64,000 nucleotides of DNA from Sphingomonadaceae bacterium (GTDB taxonomy: Bacteria > Pseudomonadota > Alphaproteobacteria > Sphingomonadales > Sphingomonadaceae), in contig JAPZTW010000006.1 of assembly GCA_027533105.1 (NCBI GenBank), positions 1-64,000 on the forward strand. The letters run 5' to 3'. Position numbers and translations under genes: made by a program. Positions 54,412 to 63,730 of this stretch are shown here, in pieces. The notes beneath the pieces were generated by a model that was not told the origin of the DNA, did not search any database, and was given only the letters and a program-made list of their open reading frames with translations. Each line of letters opens with the position of its first letter. The first letter of the stretch is position 1.

Positions 54412-54534
54412 TCAGGAAATCAGCGAGATGACGAGAATGGTGACCAGCGCGGTCACCACCGAACCCCACTTCACCAGGCCAATGAAGCCCTCATAAGTCG
54501 AATTGGCCGCCTTCATGTCGTTACCCGAAGCCAT
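54412..54534 (-). CDS. aa3-type cytochrome c oxidase subunit IV-like microprotein (40 aa)
   Basis: The 40-residue protein MASGNDMKAANSTYEGFIGLVKW followed by one membrane helix (VVTALVTILVISLI) matches the bacterial aa3 cytochrome oxidase subunit IV family. The frame is open upstream, but the ATG after AGGAC is the family start. It is encoded apart from the main oxidase genes, next to pntAA. Its role is probably to stabilise the oxidase. Confidence 0.85.
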   Translation of the reverse strand: MASGNDMKAANSTYEGFIGLVKWGSVVTALVTILVISLIS

Positions 54535-54717
54535 AGTCCTGTCCCTGTACTGGCATGGAGCGCCGTTTCCGGCGCGTTCTGGGCCCCGTCTATCGTCCCA
54601 TACCGTCGCACTCAAGGCCTCGTGAGGGATTTGTGATCAATGCGCAGCCTTAATCGGGTCTTTACCCCCTCGCGTTAGGGTCAGGGTTCACGAAGGCGTG
54701 GGGACAAACAGGCAATC

Positions 54718-56139
54718 ATGGCGGAAATCGAGCAGCGCCTGCTGATGCTGATCGATGATGAACCGGCGCAGAGCCGGCTCATCAGCGCCCTTGCCGCGCG
54801 CGAAGGCTGGCGAACGCTGGTCGTGCGCGATTCGGAAACCGCGATCGCCACGCTGGGCACGCGCCAGGGCATGCAGCTGGGCGCGATCATCCTTGACCAG
54901 TGGGTGCCGGGCGACGAGGCCTGCACCCTGATCGCCGAACTGAAAAGCCGCCGCCCCGCCCTGCCGATCCTGATGCTGACGGCCTCGACCTCGCCGCTGC
55001 TGGCGGTCGAGGCGATGCGCGCCGGGGCCAGCGACTACCTGGTCAAGCCCGTCTCGCCCGAACGCCTGATGCAGGCCCTGCGAATGGCGACCACGCGCGA
55101 GGCGCCGCGCGACGAGCTGATGCCGCTGACCGAGAAGATGTCGGCCCCGGCCGATTTCGACGCGATGATCGGCGCCGCGCCCACCTTCCGCAGTGCCCTG
55201 GCGATTGCCGCCAAGGCCGCCCGCGGCCACGGCAACGTGCTGATCGAGGGCGAAAGCGGAACCGGCAAGGAGCTGCTGATTCGCGCAATGCAGGCGGCCA
55301 GTCCTCGCGCGAAGGCCCCGTTCCGGCTGCTCAATGTCGGGGCGATCCCGGCCAACTCGGTCGAATCCGCGCTGTTCGGGCATGAGAAAGGCGCCTTTCC
55401 GGGAGCCTTCGACCGGCACGTCGGGGCCCTGCAACACGCCGATGGCGGCACCCTGGCGCTGGACGAGGTCGACCGCCTGCCCCCGTCCGTGCAGGAGCGG
55501 CTGCTCGAATCGCTCCAGCGTGGCGATGTCCGCCCGATCGGCGCGCGCCACAGCTTCCGCATCGACCTGCGCATCATCGCCGCCAGCAACCTGCCGCTGA
55601 AGGACATGGTCGCCGCCGGGCACTTCCTGCCCGAACTCTACCAGCTGCTTGCCCCGGTGGCGGTCAGGCTGCCCGCCCTGCGCGACCGGCCCGGCGATAT
55701 CCCGGCCCTGTCCCGCCATTTCCTGGCCCGGATCGGCGAACAGCCGGGCCTGCGCGAACTGGGCATTACCGATGGCGCGCTGGCCCTGCTGGGCGCCTAC
55801 GACTGGCCGGGCAACGTCCGCCAGCTTCAGGCCGTGCTGTTCCGCGCAGCCGTGTTCTGCGATGGCGATGCGCTGACCGCCGAGGATTTCCCCCAGCTGT
55901 CCGACATGCTGGGCAGCGATGCCGGCCAGTCTTCGCTGCACCACCACGAAGCCATCGGCGTCACGCTCTACACGCCCGACGGCAACCTGCGCCCGCTGGA
56001 AGAGATCGAGGCCGACGTGATCCGCCTGGCCATCGGCCACTATCGCGGGCGGATGACCGAAGTGGCGCGCCGCCTCGGCATCGGCCGCTCCACCCTGTAC
56101 CGTAAGCTCAGCGACCTGGGGATCGGCGACGTCGCCTGA
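54718..56139 (+). CDS. Response regulator with AAA+ (NtrC-type) and Fis domains, altered GAFTGA loop
   Basis: The 473-residue protein has a receiver domain (phosphoacceptor Asp60, Lys110), an AAA+ core (Walker A GESGTGKE 178-185, Walker B GGTLALDE 243-250) and a C-terminal Fis-type helix-turn-helix (MTEVARRLGIGRSTLYRKL). The sigma-54-contacting loop reads GAFPGA at 225-230 instead of GAFTGA. That change usually goes with loss of sigma-54 activation, so the protein may be a repressor or act with sigma-70. No histidine kinase is adjacent. Confidence 0.9.
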   Translation: MAEIEQRLLMLIDDEPAQSRLISALAAREGWRTLVVRDSETAIATLGTRQGMQLGAIILDQWVPGDEACTLIAELKSRRPALPILMLTASTSPLLAVEAMRAGASDYLVKPVSPERLMQALRMATTREAPRDELMPLTEKMSAPADFDAMIGAAPTFRSALAIAAKAARGHGNVLIEGESGTGKELLIRAMQAASPRAKAPFRLLNVGAIPANSVESALFGHEKGAFPGAFDRHVGALQHADGGTLALDEVDRLPPSVQERLLESLQRGDVRPIGARHSFRIDLRIIAASNLPLKDMVAAGHFLPELYQLLAPVAVRLPALRDRPGDIPALSRHFLARIGEQPGLRELGITDGALALLGAYDWPGNVRQLQAVLFRAAVFCDGDALTAEDFPQLSDMLGSDAGQSSLHHHEAIGVTLYTPDGNLRPLEEIEADVIRLAIGHYRGRMTEVARRLGIGRSTLYRKLSDLGIGDVA

Positions 56140-56148
56140 ACGGGCGGC

Positions 56149-56769
56149 TCAGCGTGGCACCAGGATCAGCCGGTCGCCCTCGACCCGCCAGCTGCCCAGG
56201 CGGCTGAGCAGGTTCATCCCGATTACCCGGATTTCGTCGTCGGTTTCCTGCGGCACGGCCACTTCCAGCCCGCGCACTTCGATATTGCCGAACCGCAGGC
56301 TGTCGACCCGGCCCAGCCGCGCGGTGATCACCCCGTTGGCGGTCTGCAGTTCGAGCGGCGCGCGGCCCGGATCGGGGCGAATGCCCAGCGCCGCCGCATC
56401 GCCCCGCCCCACGCCGGTGAAGGTTGCCCCGGTATCGACCAGGAACGTGATCGGCTGGCCGTTGACCTCGGCCTCGATCCAGAAATGGCCGTCACTGGCC
56501 AGCGGCACGATGGTCTCGCGCCCGCTGACGCTCAGCGCCGGGCGGCTGTTGAGTTCCAGCGCCGCGTCCGATCGTTCGGCCTGCAGCGCCAGCACCCCCA
56601 CCTGCAGCAGCAGCGCGGCGATCAGCCCGAGATAGCCCAGCCGCCGCAGGTTGCGGGCCAGTTCGGGCCGCTCGCGCTCCAGCATCCAGCCGCCCGCCGC
56701 TAGGACGATTGCGCCCACCGCCACGAACAGCAGCGGCTGCGATCCGGCGAGCGCGCCCAGCCCGCTCAT
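56149..56769 (-). CDS. Membrane-bound retropepsin-like aspartic protease
   Basis: The 206-residue protein has two N-terminal membrane helices and a C-terminal retropepsin-like domain with catalytic Asp-Thr-Gly in FLVDTGATFT, the second hydrophobic motif ITARLGRVDSLRFGNI and IGMNLLSRLGSWRVEGDRLIL. This layout fits the clan AA aspartic proteases (TIGR02281-like) found in alphaproteobacteria. It overlaps the CCA-transferase stop (ATGA). Confidence 0.88.
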   Translation of the reverse strand: MSGLGALAGSQPLLFVAVGAIVLAAGGWMLERERPELARNLRRLGYLGLIAALLLQVGVLALQAERSDAALELNSRPALSVSGRETIVPLASDGHFWIEAEVNGQPITFLVDTGATFTGVGRGDAAALGIRPDPGRAPLELQTANGVITARLGRVDSLRFGNIEVRGLEVAVPQETDDEIRVIGMNLLSRLGSWRVEGDRLILVPR

Positions 56770-57935
56770 CCCCGCGCCGCAAGTTCGGCATCGAGCAGCC
56801 CGGGCACGGCTGCATCGTCAAACCCGGCGGCGATCCAGGCACTTTCGACCGCGCGCAGCGTGCGCGCCACGTCCGGCCCGGCCTTGACCCCGCGCGCCAC
56901 GATATCCCCGCCCTTCAGGGGAAAGACCGGGATCGCCCAGCCATTCAGCGGTGCCACGTCGCCCCCGCCCAGCAGCAGGCGATCGAGCGCGGCGGCATGA
57001 CCCAGCCGATAGGCCAGCGCGCGCGGATCGCCGGGCGCCCCGTCGCGGCCCGCCGCCAGCGCAAGCCGCTTTTTCTGAACGCCGGACAAGCGAAACCGGC
57101 TGGCCACGGCTTCGGCCAGCGGCACATCGGCGGGCAGCAGTGCGGCCAGGCGGCGCAGCGCATCCGGGGCCACCTGCTGGCGCGTCTCCGCCGCGACCAG
57201 CCCCGCCAATGCCGCGACGTCTGCCTCGGGCAGGACGACCGGCAAGACGCCCAGCTCGGCCATCCGCGCCACCGTGGGCGCCGGATCGGCCAGGCCGAGC
57301 AGGTTCATCATCTCCATGCCCACCCGCTCGCGCGACAGGCCCTTGAGCGTCGCGGCCAGTTCCGCGCAGGCGCTTTCGGAGGCGGCATCGGCTGGTTGCG
57401 AACCAAATCGCGCCTGGAACCGGAAATACCGCAGGATCCGCAAGTGATCCTCGCGGATGCGCTGGTGCGGGTCGCCGATGAACCGCACCCGCCGCGCGGC
57501 GAGGTCATCAAGCCCCCCGAACCAGTCGAACACCTCGCCCGTTGCCGGATCGGCATAGAGCGCGTTGATGGTGAAATCGCGCCGGGCGGCATCGTCCTGC
57601 CAGTCGTTGGCAAAGGCGACGGTGGCGCGGCGTCCATCGGTGGAGACATCGTGGCGCAGCGTGGTGATCTCGACCGGTCCTTCGGGCAGAACGGCGGTGA
57701 CAGTGCCATGCTCGATCCCGGTCGGCACGGCCTGGATCCCGGCATCCTTCAGCTTGCCGATCACCTTCAGCGGCAGGAGCGGCGTCGCGATGTCCACGTC
57801 CTTGACCGGGATACCCAGCAGCGTATCGCGCACCGCGCCGCCGACATAGCGGGCATTGCCCAGCCCCAGCACGGCCACCAGCCGCGCCAGATCCTCGCGC
57901 CGGGTCCAGTCGGCAGCGGGCAGCGACACGCTCAC
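56766..57935 (-). CDS. cca: CCA tRNA nucleotidyltransferase
   Basis: The 389-residue class II nucleotidyltransferase has VGGAVRD (31-37), the DVDIA metal motif (Asp47, Asp49) and RRDFTINALYAD with RFIGDPHQRIREDHLRILRYFRF. It adds or repairs the 3' CCA of tRNAs. I chose a GTG that overlaps the Nudix stop (GTGA); the long upstream open frame is not coding. C-terminal helices are shorter than in E. coli, and no HD domain is seen. Confidence 0.92.
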   Translation of the reverse strand: MSVSLPAADWTRREDLARLVAVLGLGNARYVGGAVRDTLLGIPVKDVDIATPLLPLKVIGKLKDAGIQAVPTGIEHGTVTAVLPEGPVEITTLRHDVSTDGRRATVAFANDWQDDAARRDFTINALYADPATGEVFDWFGGLDDLAARRVRFIGDPHQRIREDHLRILRYFRFQARFGSQPADAASESACAELAATLKGLSRERVGMEMMNLLGLADPAPTVARMAELGVLPVVLPEADVAALAGLVAAETRQQVAPDALRRLAALLPADVPLAEAVASRFRLSGVQKKRLALAAGRDGAPGDPRALAYRLGHAAALDRLLLGGGDVAPLNGWAIPVFPLKGGDIVARGVKAGPDVARTLRAVESAWIAAGFDDAAVPGLLDAELAARG

Positions 57936-58516
57936 CACGCGATCCGCTTGGAGAGGTTGGCGATGATCCCGGCGGTGACGCCCCAGATACGGTGTTGTTG
58001 CCACATGATCTCGATGTAGCTCCGTTCGCGGCCCTGCCAAAATCCGGAATGATGGGTGCGGTTGGCCGGATCGAACACGAAATCGACCGGCGCCTCGAAC
58101 CAGGCGGCCACTTCGGTCGGGCTGGGGTTGAGCGGCAGGTCGGGCGGAACCACCGCGACGACCGGCACGATCGCATAGCCCGATCCGGTGCAATAGACAT
58201 CGCTGGTGCCGATCACCGTAACGTCGGCGGGGTTGATCCCCAGTTCCTCGTTCGCTTCGCGCAAGGCTGCCTCTTCCGGGCTTTCGCCGGGGTCGATCTT
58301 GCCGCCGGGGAAGGCCACCTGCCCCGGATGCGAACGCATGTTCGACGGGCGGTGGATCAGCAGGAAGCCGGGCCGGTCGTTGCGTTCCGTAATCGCCGCG
58401 AGCACGGCGGCAGACCTCAGCTCGCGGTCGGCAAAGCCCCCCTCGTCGCGCAGCTCGACATCGCGCGCATGGCCATCGGCATGAAGCCGGCGCAGCCGCG
58501 CCACCAGTTCGCTCAT
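57932..58516 (-). CDS. Nudix hydrolase (CoA pyrophosphatase type)
   Basis: The 194-residue protein has a complete Nudix box, GGKIDPGESPEEAALREANEELGI (72-95), preceded by LLIHRPSNMRSHPGQVAFPGG, which is the signature of the CoA diphosphatase subfamily (NudL). It would hydrolyse CoA or its derivatives. It overlaps genes on both sides. Confidence 0.9.
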   Translation of the reverse strand: MSELVARLRRLHADGHARDVELRDEGGFADRELRSAAVLAAITERNDRPGFLLIHRPSNMRSHPGQVAFPGGKIDPGESPEEAALREANEELGINPADVTVIGTSDVYCTGSGYAIVPVVAVVPPDLPLNPSPTEVAAWFEAPVDFVFDPANRTHHSGFWQGRERSYIEIMWQQHRIWGVTAGIIANLSKRIAW

Positions 58517-59052
58517 ACGGGCACCAGGCTGAAGCGCGCGCCCTGGCTGGTGACGGTCAGGTCGGCCTCGGCGAGGTCAACCAGTTGCAGCCAGGTCGAG
58601 CGGTTGATCCGCGCCTCGCAGCCGTGCCGCACGGCGAGGTAGAGCGCGGGCAGCTCGGCATCGCCGCGCGCCACCAGCGGATGATCCGGCCCGGCCACTA
58701 CCACCTCGTCGGTGTTGAGGCGGAAGACCAGCGCGCCATCCTGCATCACGACATCGGTGGCGATGAAGGCGGCATCCTCCACCGCGATCGACTGCTGCTC
58801 GAACGGCGTGACCAGCCAGTGCTGGCCCTGCTCATCGCGCCGCAGCAAGCCGGCAAAGGCACGGACCATCGCCGGGCGGCGGATTTCCCCGCCATCGTGG
58901 AACCAGCGGCCATCGGCCTTGATCACCATCAGGCTGTCACCGGAACTGGCGGGGTTCCATTGCTCGACCGGCGGCAGCCGACGCTCGGCATTGAGCCTGG
59001 CGATTTCGGCGAGGCTCAGCGTGGCAAGATCGGGCGGCGGCGTATAGGGCAT
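58513..59052 (-). CDS. DUF1285-family protein
   Basis: The 179-residue protein matches DUF1285 (EIARLNAERRLPPVEQWNP, GRWFHDGGEIRRPAMVRAFAGLLRRDEQGQHWLVTPFEQQSIAVEDAAF). It is soluble and its function is unknown. It is first in an operon with Nudix, cca and the aspartic protease; all stops and starts overlap. Confidence 0.88.
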   Translation of the reverse strand: MPYTPPPDLATLSLAEIARLNAERRLPPVEQWNPASSGDSLMVIKADGRWFHDGGEIRRPAMVRAFAGLLRRDEQGQHWLVTPFEQQSIAVEDAAFIATDVVMQDGALVFRLNTDEVVVAGPDHPLVARGDAELPALYLAVRHGCEARINRSTWLQLVDLAEADLTVTSQGARFSLVPV

Positions 59053-59075
59053 CGATCACGCGATGCCAGATCGGC

Positions 59076-59594
59076 CTAGCCGCGCCAAGGCCCCAGCGTG
59101 CCTTCAGCGGGCAGGATTGCCGGATTGTCGCAGCGGACCAGCAGCCGGTGCCGCTCGAACGGGCCGGGCAGGTCCCAGCCGCCGGTATGGGCATTGGTAA
59201 AGCCCCAGAAGCGGCCATAGTATTCCGGGTCGCCGATCATCACCTGCGGCAGCGGCGCCTGGGGCGAAAGCGCGGCGATGCTGGCGGTCATCAGCGCCTG
59301 GCCATAGCCTTGGCCCTGCGCCTCGGGCTCGACCGCCACGGGGCCGACCATGATCATCGGGTGCCGCCGCCCCGCCGGATCGGTCAGCGCCACCGGCCAG
59401 CACTGGATCGTGCCGACCAGATGCTCGTCCGCGTCGATCGCGGCAAACGACAGCGCGGGCAGCCAGTCGGTCCCCTCGCGCACCTTGTAGGCGGTGCGGG
59501 TGTGGCGCTCCGGCTCGAAGGCGCGATCAAGCAGCGCCTCGACCAGCGCGGGATCGACATTGTCGAGCGGGATAAGCGTGGGACCATCAGCCAT
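59076..59594 (-). CDS. GNAT-family N-acetyltransferase
   Basis: The 172-residue protein has the GNAT acetyl-CoA motif VGPVAVEPEAQGQGYGQALMTASI and YYGRFWGFTNAHTGGWDLPGPFE, typical of the YhbS-like subfamily. The start MADGPTLIPLDNVDPALVEALLDRAFEPERH is usual. The acceptor is unknown. It lies upstream of the DUF1285 operon on the same strand. Confidence 0.9.
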   Translation of the reverse strand: MADGPTLIPLDNVDPALVEALLDRAFEPERHTRTAYKVREGTDWLPALSFAAIDADEHLVGTIQCWPVALTDPAGRRHPMIMVGPVAVEPEAQGQGYGQALMTASIAALSPQAPLPQVMIGDPEYYGRFWGFTNAHTGGWDLPGPFERHRLLVRCDNPAILPAEGTLGPWRG

Positions 59595-59636
59595 AGGGGC
59601 GCGCCCCTAAGCCGCATGGCCCCGCTTGTCGACGGT

Positions 59637-60764
59637 TTACTTCTTGGGCGTCAGCTTCAGCAGGCGGCCGCCTTCGCGATCCTCGATCACCAGCAGCGAG
59701 CCATCGGCGGCCTCGGCCACGTCGCGGATCCGCTTGTCCATCGGATAGCGCGCCAGTTCGGTGGCCTTGTCGCCGTCGATCTTCAGCCGCAGCAGCGCCT
59801 TGGGGCCGAGGCCCGCCACCAGCACCTGGCCCTTCCAGTCGCGGAAGGCCTTGCCCGAATAGAAGATCATGTCACCCGGCGCGATCATCGGCGTCCAGGT
59901 GATCGCCGGGGCGGCAATGTCGGGCCGGGTGCTGTGCGGCGGAATGTCCTTGCCGTCATAGTGATCGCCTTCGGAGACCACCGGCCAGCCATAGTTCTTG
60001 CCCGGTCGCACCAGGTTCAGCTCGTCGCCGCCCTTGGGGCCGTGTTCGATATCCCACAGCCGCCCCTTGGGATCGAAAGCCAGGCCCAGGATATTGCGGT
60101 GGCCATAGGACCAGATTTCGGCGCTGACCCCGCCCTTGTCCGCGAACGGATTGCCCGGCGCGGGCTTGCCGTCGGGCAGCAGGCGCAGCACCTTGCCGAG
60201 GTTCACGGTCAGGTCCTGGGCCGGGTCCATCTTCTGCCGGTCGCCCGAGCCGACGAACATCAGCTTGCCATCGGGGGAGAAGGCGATCCGGTGCGAAAAG
60301 TGCCCGCGCCCCGTCACCTTGGGGCTTTGCCGCCAGATCACTTCCAGGCCCTCGACGCGCGGGGCAGCGCCGCCAACATACTTGCCGCGCCCGATCACCG
60401 CGCCGCGCGTGTCATTTTCGCCCGCTTCCACCCACGAGAGATAGATCGTCCCGCTCTTGGCGAAATCGGGGGCGAGCACCACGTCACCCAGGCCGCCCTG
60501 GCCACCGGCATCGACGGCGGGCATTCCGGCCACGTCCTTCACCCCGCCATCGACGAGCTTCATCGTGCCGCCCTTTTCGGTGACGAGCACGCCGCCAGTG
60601 GGCAGCACGGCAATCGCCCAGGGGGCGTTGAGCGTGGCCAGCGGGGTTACGGTGAAGGCGTCCTTCACTTCGGCGGACGGCGGGGTATCCCCAGCAACCG
60701 AAGGGCCGCAGCTTGCGACGAACAGGGCGAGCGGGAAAAAGGTGGCAAAGATGGTTCTGGTCAT
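59637..60764 (-). CDS. PQQ-dependent aldose sugar dehydrogenase-like lipoprotein
   Basis: The 375-residue protein has a signal peptide with lipobox FVASC, so it is probably anchored in the outer or inner membrane on the periplasmic side. The six-bladed propeller motifs VTPLATLNAPWAIAVLPTG, HFSHRIAFSPDGKLMFVGSGDR, GHRNILGLAFDP and HGPKGGDELNLVRPGKNYGWP fit soluble PQQ glucose/aldose dehydrogenases (YliI-like). Only 10 bp separate its start from rnhB on the other strand. Confidence 0.9.
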   Translation of the reverse strand: MTRTIFATFFPLALFVASCGPSVAGDTPPSAEVKDAFTVTPLATLNAPWAIAVLPTGGVLVTEKGGTMKLVDGGVKDVAGMPAVDAGGQGGLGDVVLAPDFAKSGTIYLSWVEAGENDTRGAVIGRGKYVGGAAPRVEGLEVIWRQSPKVTGRGHFSHRIAFSPDGKLMFVGSGDRQKMDPAQDLTVNLGKVLRLLPDGKPAPGNPFADKGGVSAEIWSYGHRNILGLAFDPKGRLWDIEHGPKGGDELNLVRPGKNYGWPVVSEGDHYDGKDIPPHSTRPDIAAPAITWTPMIAPGDMIFYSGKAFRDWKGQVLVAGLGPKALLRLKIDGDKATELARYPMDKRIRDVAEAADGSLLVIEDREGGRLLKLTPKK

Positions 60765-60774
60765 GGCGGGCTAA

Positions 60775-61398
60775 ATGGATTCACCGGCGTTCTTTGCCAA
60801 GGGCCTAAAAGACCGGGTGTTGATCGGCGTCGACGAAGCGGGGCGCGGGCCGCTCGCCGGGCCGGTGGTGGCCGCCGCCTGCGTGCTGGGGCCGGATGCG
60901 CCTGCGGGGCTGGACGATTCCAAGAAACTGTCGGCCAAGCGCCGCGCCGCGCTGGAACCGCTGATCAAGGCCAGCTGCGCCTGGGCGCTGGGCGTGGTCG
61001 AAGCCGACGAAATCGACCGGATCAACATTTTCGCCGCCACCATGCTGGCCATGACTCGCGCGGTCAACGCGCTTGAGGCCGAATTTGGGATCGAACCGGA
61101 CGAGGTGCTGATCGACGGCAACCTGACCCCCGCCGGCCGCCACCCGGACTGGCGCTGGCCGTCCCGCGCAATCGTCGGCGGCGATGCCCTCGAACCCTGC
61201 ATCTCCGCCGCCTCGATCCTCGCCAAGGAACACCGCGACCGGCTGATGCGCGAATATGCCCTGGCCCACCCGCAGTACGGCTGGGAGCGCAACATGGGCT
61301 ATGGCACGGCAGAGCATCTGGCGGCGCTGCGGACGCATGGCCCCACCCCGCTCCACCGCCGCAGCTTCGCCCAGGTGGCGCAGCTGGTGTTGATCTGA
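60775..61398 (+). CDS. rnhB: Ribonuclease HII
   Basis: The 207-residue protein carries the RNase HII active site: Asp20-Glu21 in [18 protein letters not shown] and Asp114 in VLIDGN. It removes RNA from DNA, including single ribonucleotides. Its gene lies two genes upstream of ccrM, a neighbourhood I recall from other alphaproteobacteria. The start is only 10 bp from the divergent sugar dehydrogenase, so promoters overlap neighbouring coding sequence. Confidence 0.95.
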   Translation: MDSPAFFAKGLKDRVLIGVDEAGRGPLAGPVVAAACVLGPDAPAGLDDSKKLSAKRRAALEPLIKASCAWALGVVEADEIDRINIFAATMLAMTRAVNALEAEFGIEPDEVLIDGNLTPAGRHPDWRWPSRAIVGGDALEPCISAASILAKEHRDRLMREYALAHPQYGWERNMGYGTAEHLAALRTHGPTPLHRRSFAQVAQLVLI

Positions 61399-61408
61399 AC
61401 CTCGGCCG

Positions 61409-62092
61409 TCACGCCTCCAAAGGATAACCGCCACGATTCGCATCGGCAGGGCTCTCGCTGTTCCGCGGGATCGGCGGCTCTGCCGCGATTGTATCCGGCA
61501 GCGATTGTCCCGACCGGGCCCGGCGGAACAGCATTTCGAGCAGGAACTGGCCGAATTCCCAATCGCCGATTCCGGATTGCGCATTGATATGCCCGATCTT
61601 TCCGGCGTCGGCGAAATTGCTGCCCCACAACCGGGCCAGCCGACGGGCCGCGCGAATACCCATGTAGGGATCGTCATGGCTGGCAGCCAGGATCGAGGGG
61701 AACGGCAGCGGCGCAGAAGGCGTTGGCGAAAAGCTGAGCAGGCGGTCGTCCATCGGGAAGAAATCGACATCCGGCGGTGCAACCAGCAAGGCGCCCACAA
61801 CCGGATCATCCAGCTTGGGTTGCTCAAGCGCCGCCCACCAGGCGACGGCCAGGCAGCCAAGGCTGTGGGCCACCAGCACGACCGGCCGATCTGCCTGGCG
61901 GATGGCGAGGTTCAGCTGGTTGACCCAGGTATTGCGATGCGGGCGGTGCCACATTCCCAGTTCGACCCGCTGGCAATCGGGGCGACTGCGCTCCCAAAGC
62001 GATTGCCAGTGGTCCGGGCCACTGTTGTTCAGCCCGGGGACCAGCAGGACCAGAGGCTCGGGGGCGGAAGTGGCATGTCGTGAGTGGGCCAT
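61409..62092 (-). CDS. RBBP9/YdeN-family serine hydrolase
   Basis: The 227-residue alpha/beta hydrolase has VPGLNNSGPDHWQSLWE at the start, nucleophile Ser77 in AHSLGC, acid Asp140/141 in ASHDDPY and His168 in GHINAQSGIGDW. The family hydrolyses small esters or peptides. The C-terminal 40 residues exceed the usual domain and look disordered (Pro/Ser-rich). It starts opposite the ccrM regulatory region. Confidence 0.9.
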   Translation of the reverse strand: MAHSRHATSAPEPLVLLVPGLNNSGPDHWQSLWERSRPDCQRVELGMWHRPHRNTWVNQLNLAIRQADRPVVLVAHSLGCLAVAWWAALEQPKLDDPVVGALLVAPPDVDFFPMDDRLLSFSPTPSAPLPFPSILAASHDDPYMGIRAARRLARLWGSNFADAGKIGHINAQSGIGDWEFGQFLLEMLFRRARSGQSLPDTIAAEPPIPRNSESPADANRGGYPLEA

Positions 62093-62150
62093 GCGGCGTC
62101 TCCTGAGTGTGAGGGGAAGCCGGTCGACTCTGTATACGTCCCGGTGAGCC

Positions 62151-62223
62151 GCGATTTATAATCTACCAATTCAGTAGACAAAGAAGATTTCCTGCCCCGG
62201 TGCTGAATTTTTTCTTTGTGATT
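62151..62223. other. AT-rich stretch in the ccrM upstream region
   Basis: This stretch contains GATTTATAATCTACCAATTC and GAATTTTTTCTTTGTG and is clearly AT-richer than its surroundings. It lies between the serine hydrolase start and the GANTC array. It may hold the promoter of either gene or be an easily melted region. No gene is seen in it. Confidence 0.5.
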
Positions 62224-62373
62224 CCCTCTGACCACACCCACCACATATTGAGTCCGCAGCGAATCCCGGGACTCTAGATGCTGTGTCGGACTCGCTCTGT
62301 TCCGCCTCTGACTCAGCCCGAATCACAAGGATTCCTGCGGAGTCGCCCCTTGACGCGGGACTCCGGATGACTC
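62220..62373. promoter_or_regulatory. Helically phased array of eleven GANTC (CcrM) sites upstream of ccrM
   Basis: GANTC starts at 62220, 62250, 62261, 62270, 62289, 62310, 62320, 62330, 62340, 62359 and 62369. Intervals are 30, 11, 9, 19, 21, 10, 10, 10, 19 and 10, so nearly all fall on one face of the helix. One more site is at 62126. A random match is expected about once per 256 bp. The array ends 38 bp before ccrM, whose product methylates this sequence. Confidence 0.9.
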
Positions 62374-62377
62374 ACCC

Positions 62378-62386
62378 TGTGGATAA
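62378..62386. promoter_or_regulatory. Consensus DnaA box
   Basis: TGTGGATAA is the exact reverse complement of the strong DnaA box TTATCCACA. It lies 5 bp after the last GANTC of the array and 24 bp before the ccrM start, where bound DnaA could affect ccrM transcription. Confidence 0.75.
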
Positions 62387-63544
<1,158 letters not shown>

Positions 63545-63582
63545 TCCGGCGCGTACTGTCCTACTGCGGCTGAGCGGGCTAG

Positions 63583-63625
63583 AAGTGGCGGCCATGACTG
63601 CACTCCGCCCCGTCTGCCGCCACTT
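63583..63625 (+). terminator. Hairpin downstream of ccrM
   Basis: AAGTGGCGGC pairs perfectly with GCCGCCACTT around a 23-base loop, 38 bp after the ccrM stop. A run of seven T follows only 25 bp later, so it is not a textbook terminator but could end the ccrM message or protect its 3' end. Confidence 0.4.
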
Positions 63626-63667
63626 TCTCGGGCCAATGGGCAGCTACGGTTTTTTTGCTCCTGAACA

Positions 63668-63720
63668 GTGGTCCATGTGGTCCACGCCTGCGGGGTCGGG
63701 GCCGGAAATGGGGCCGGAAA
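63668..63720. repeat. Short direct repeats in the folP leader
   Basis: GTGGTCCA occurs at 63668 and 63677, and GGGGCCGGAAA at 63698 and 63710. The repeats fill most of the gap between the ccrM 3' region and folP. Their role is unknown; they could be regulator sites or slippage products. Confidence 0.5.
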
Positions 63721-63730
63721 GAGGGTAACG

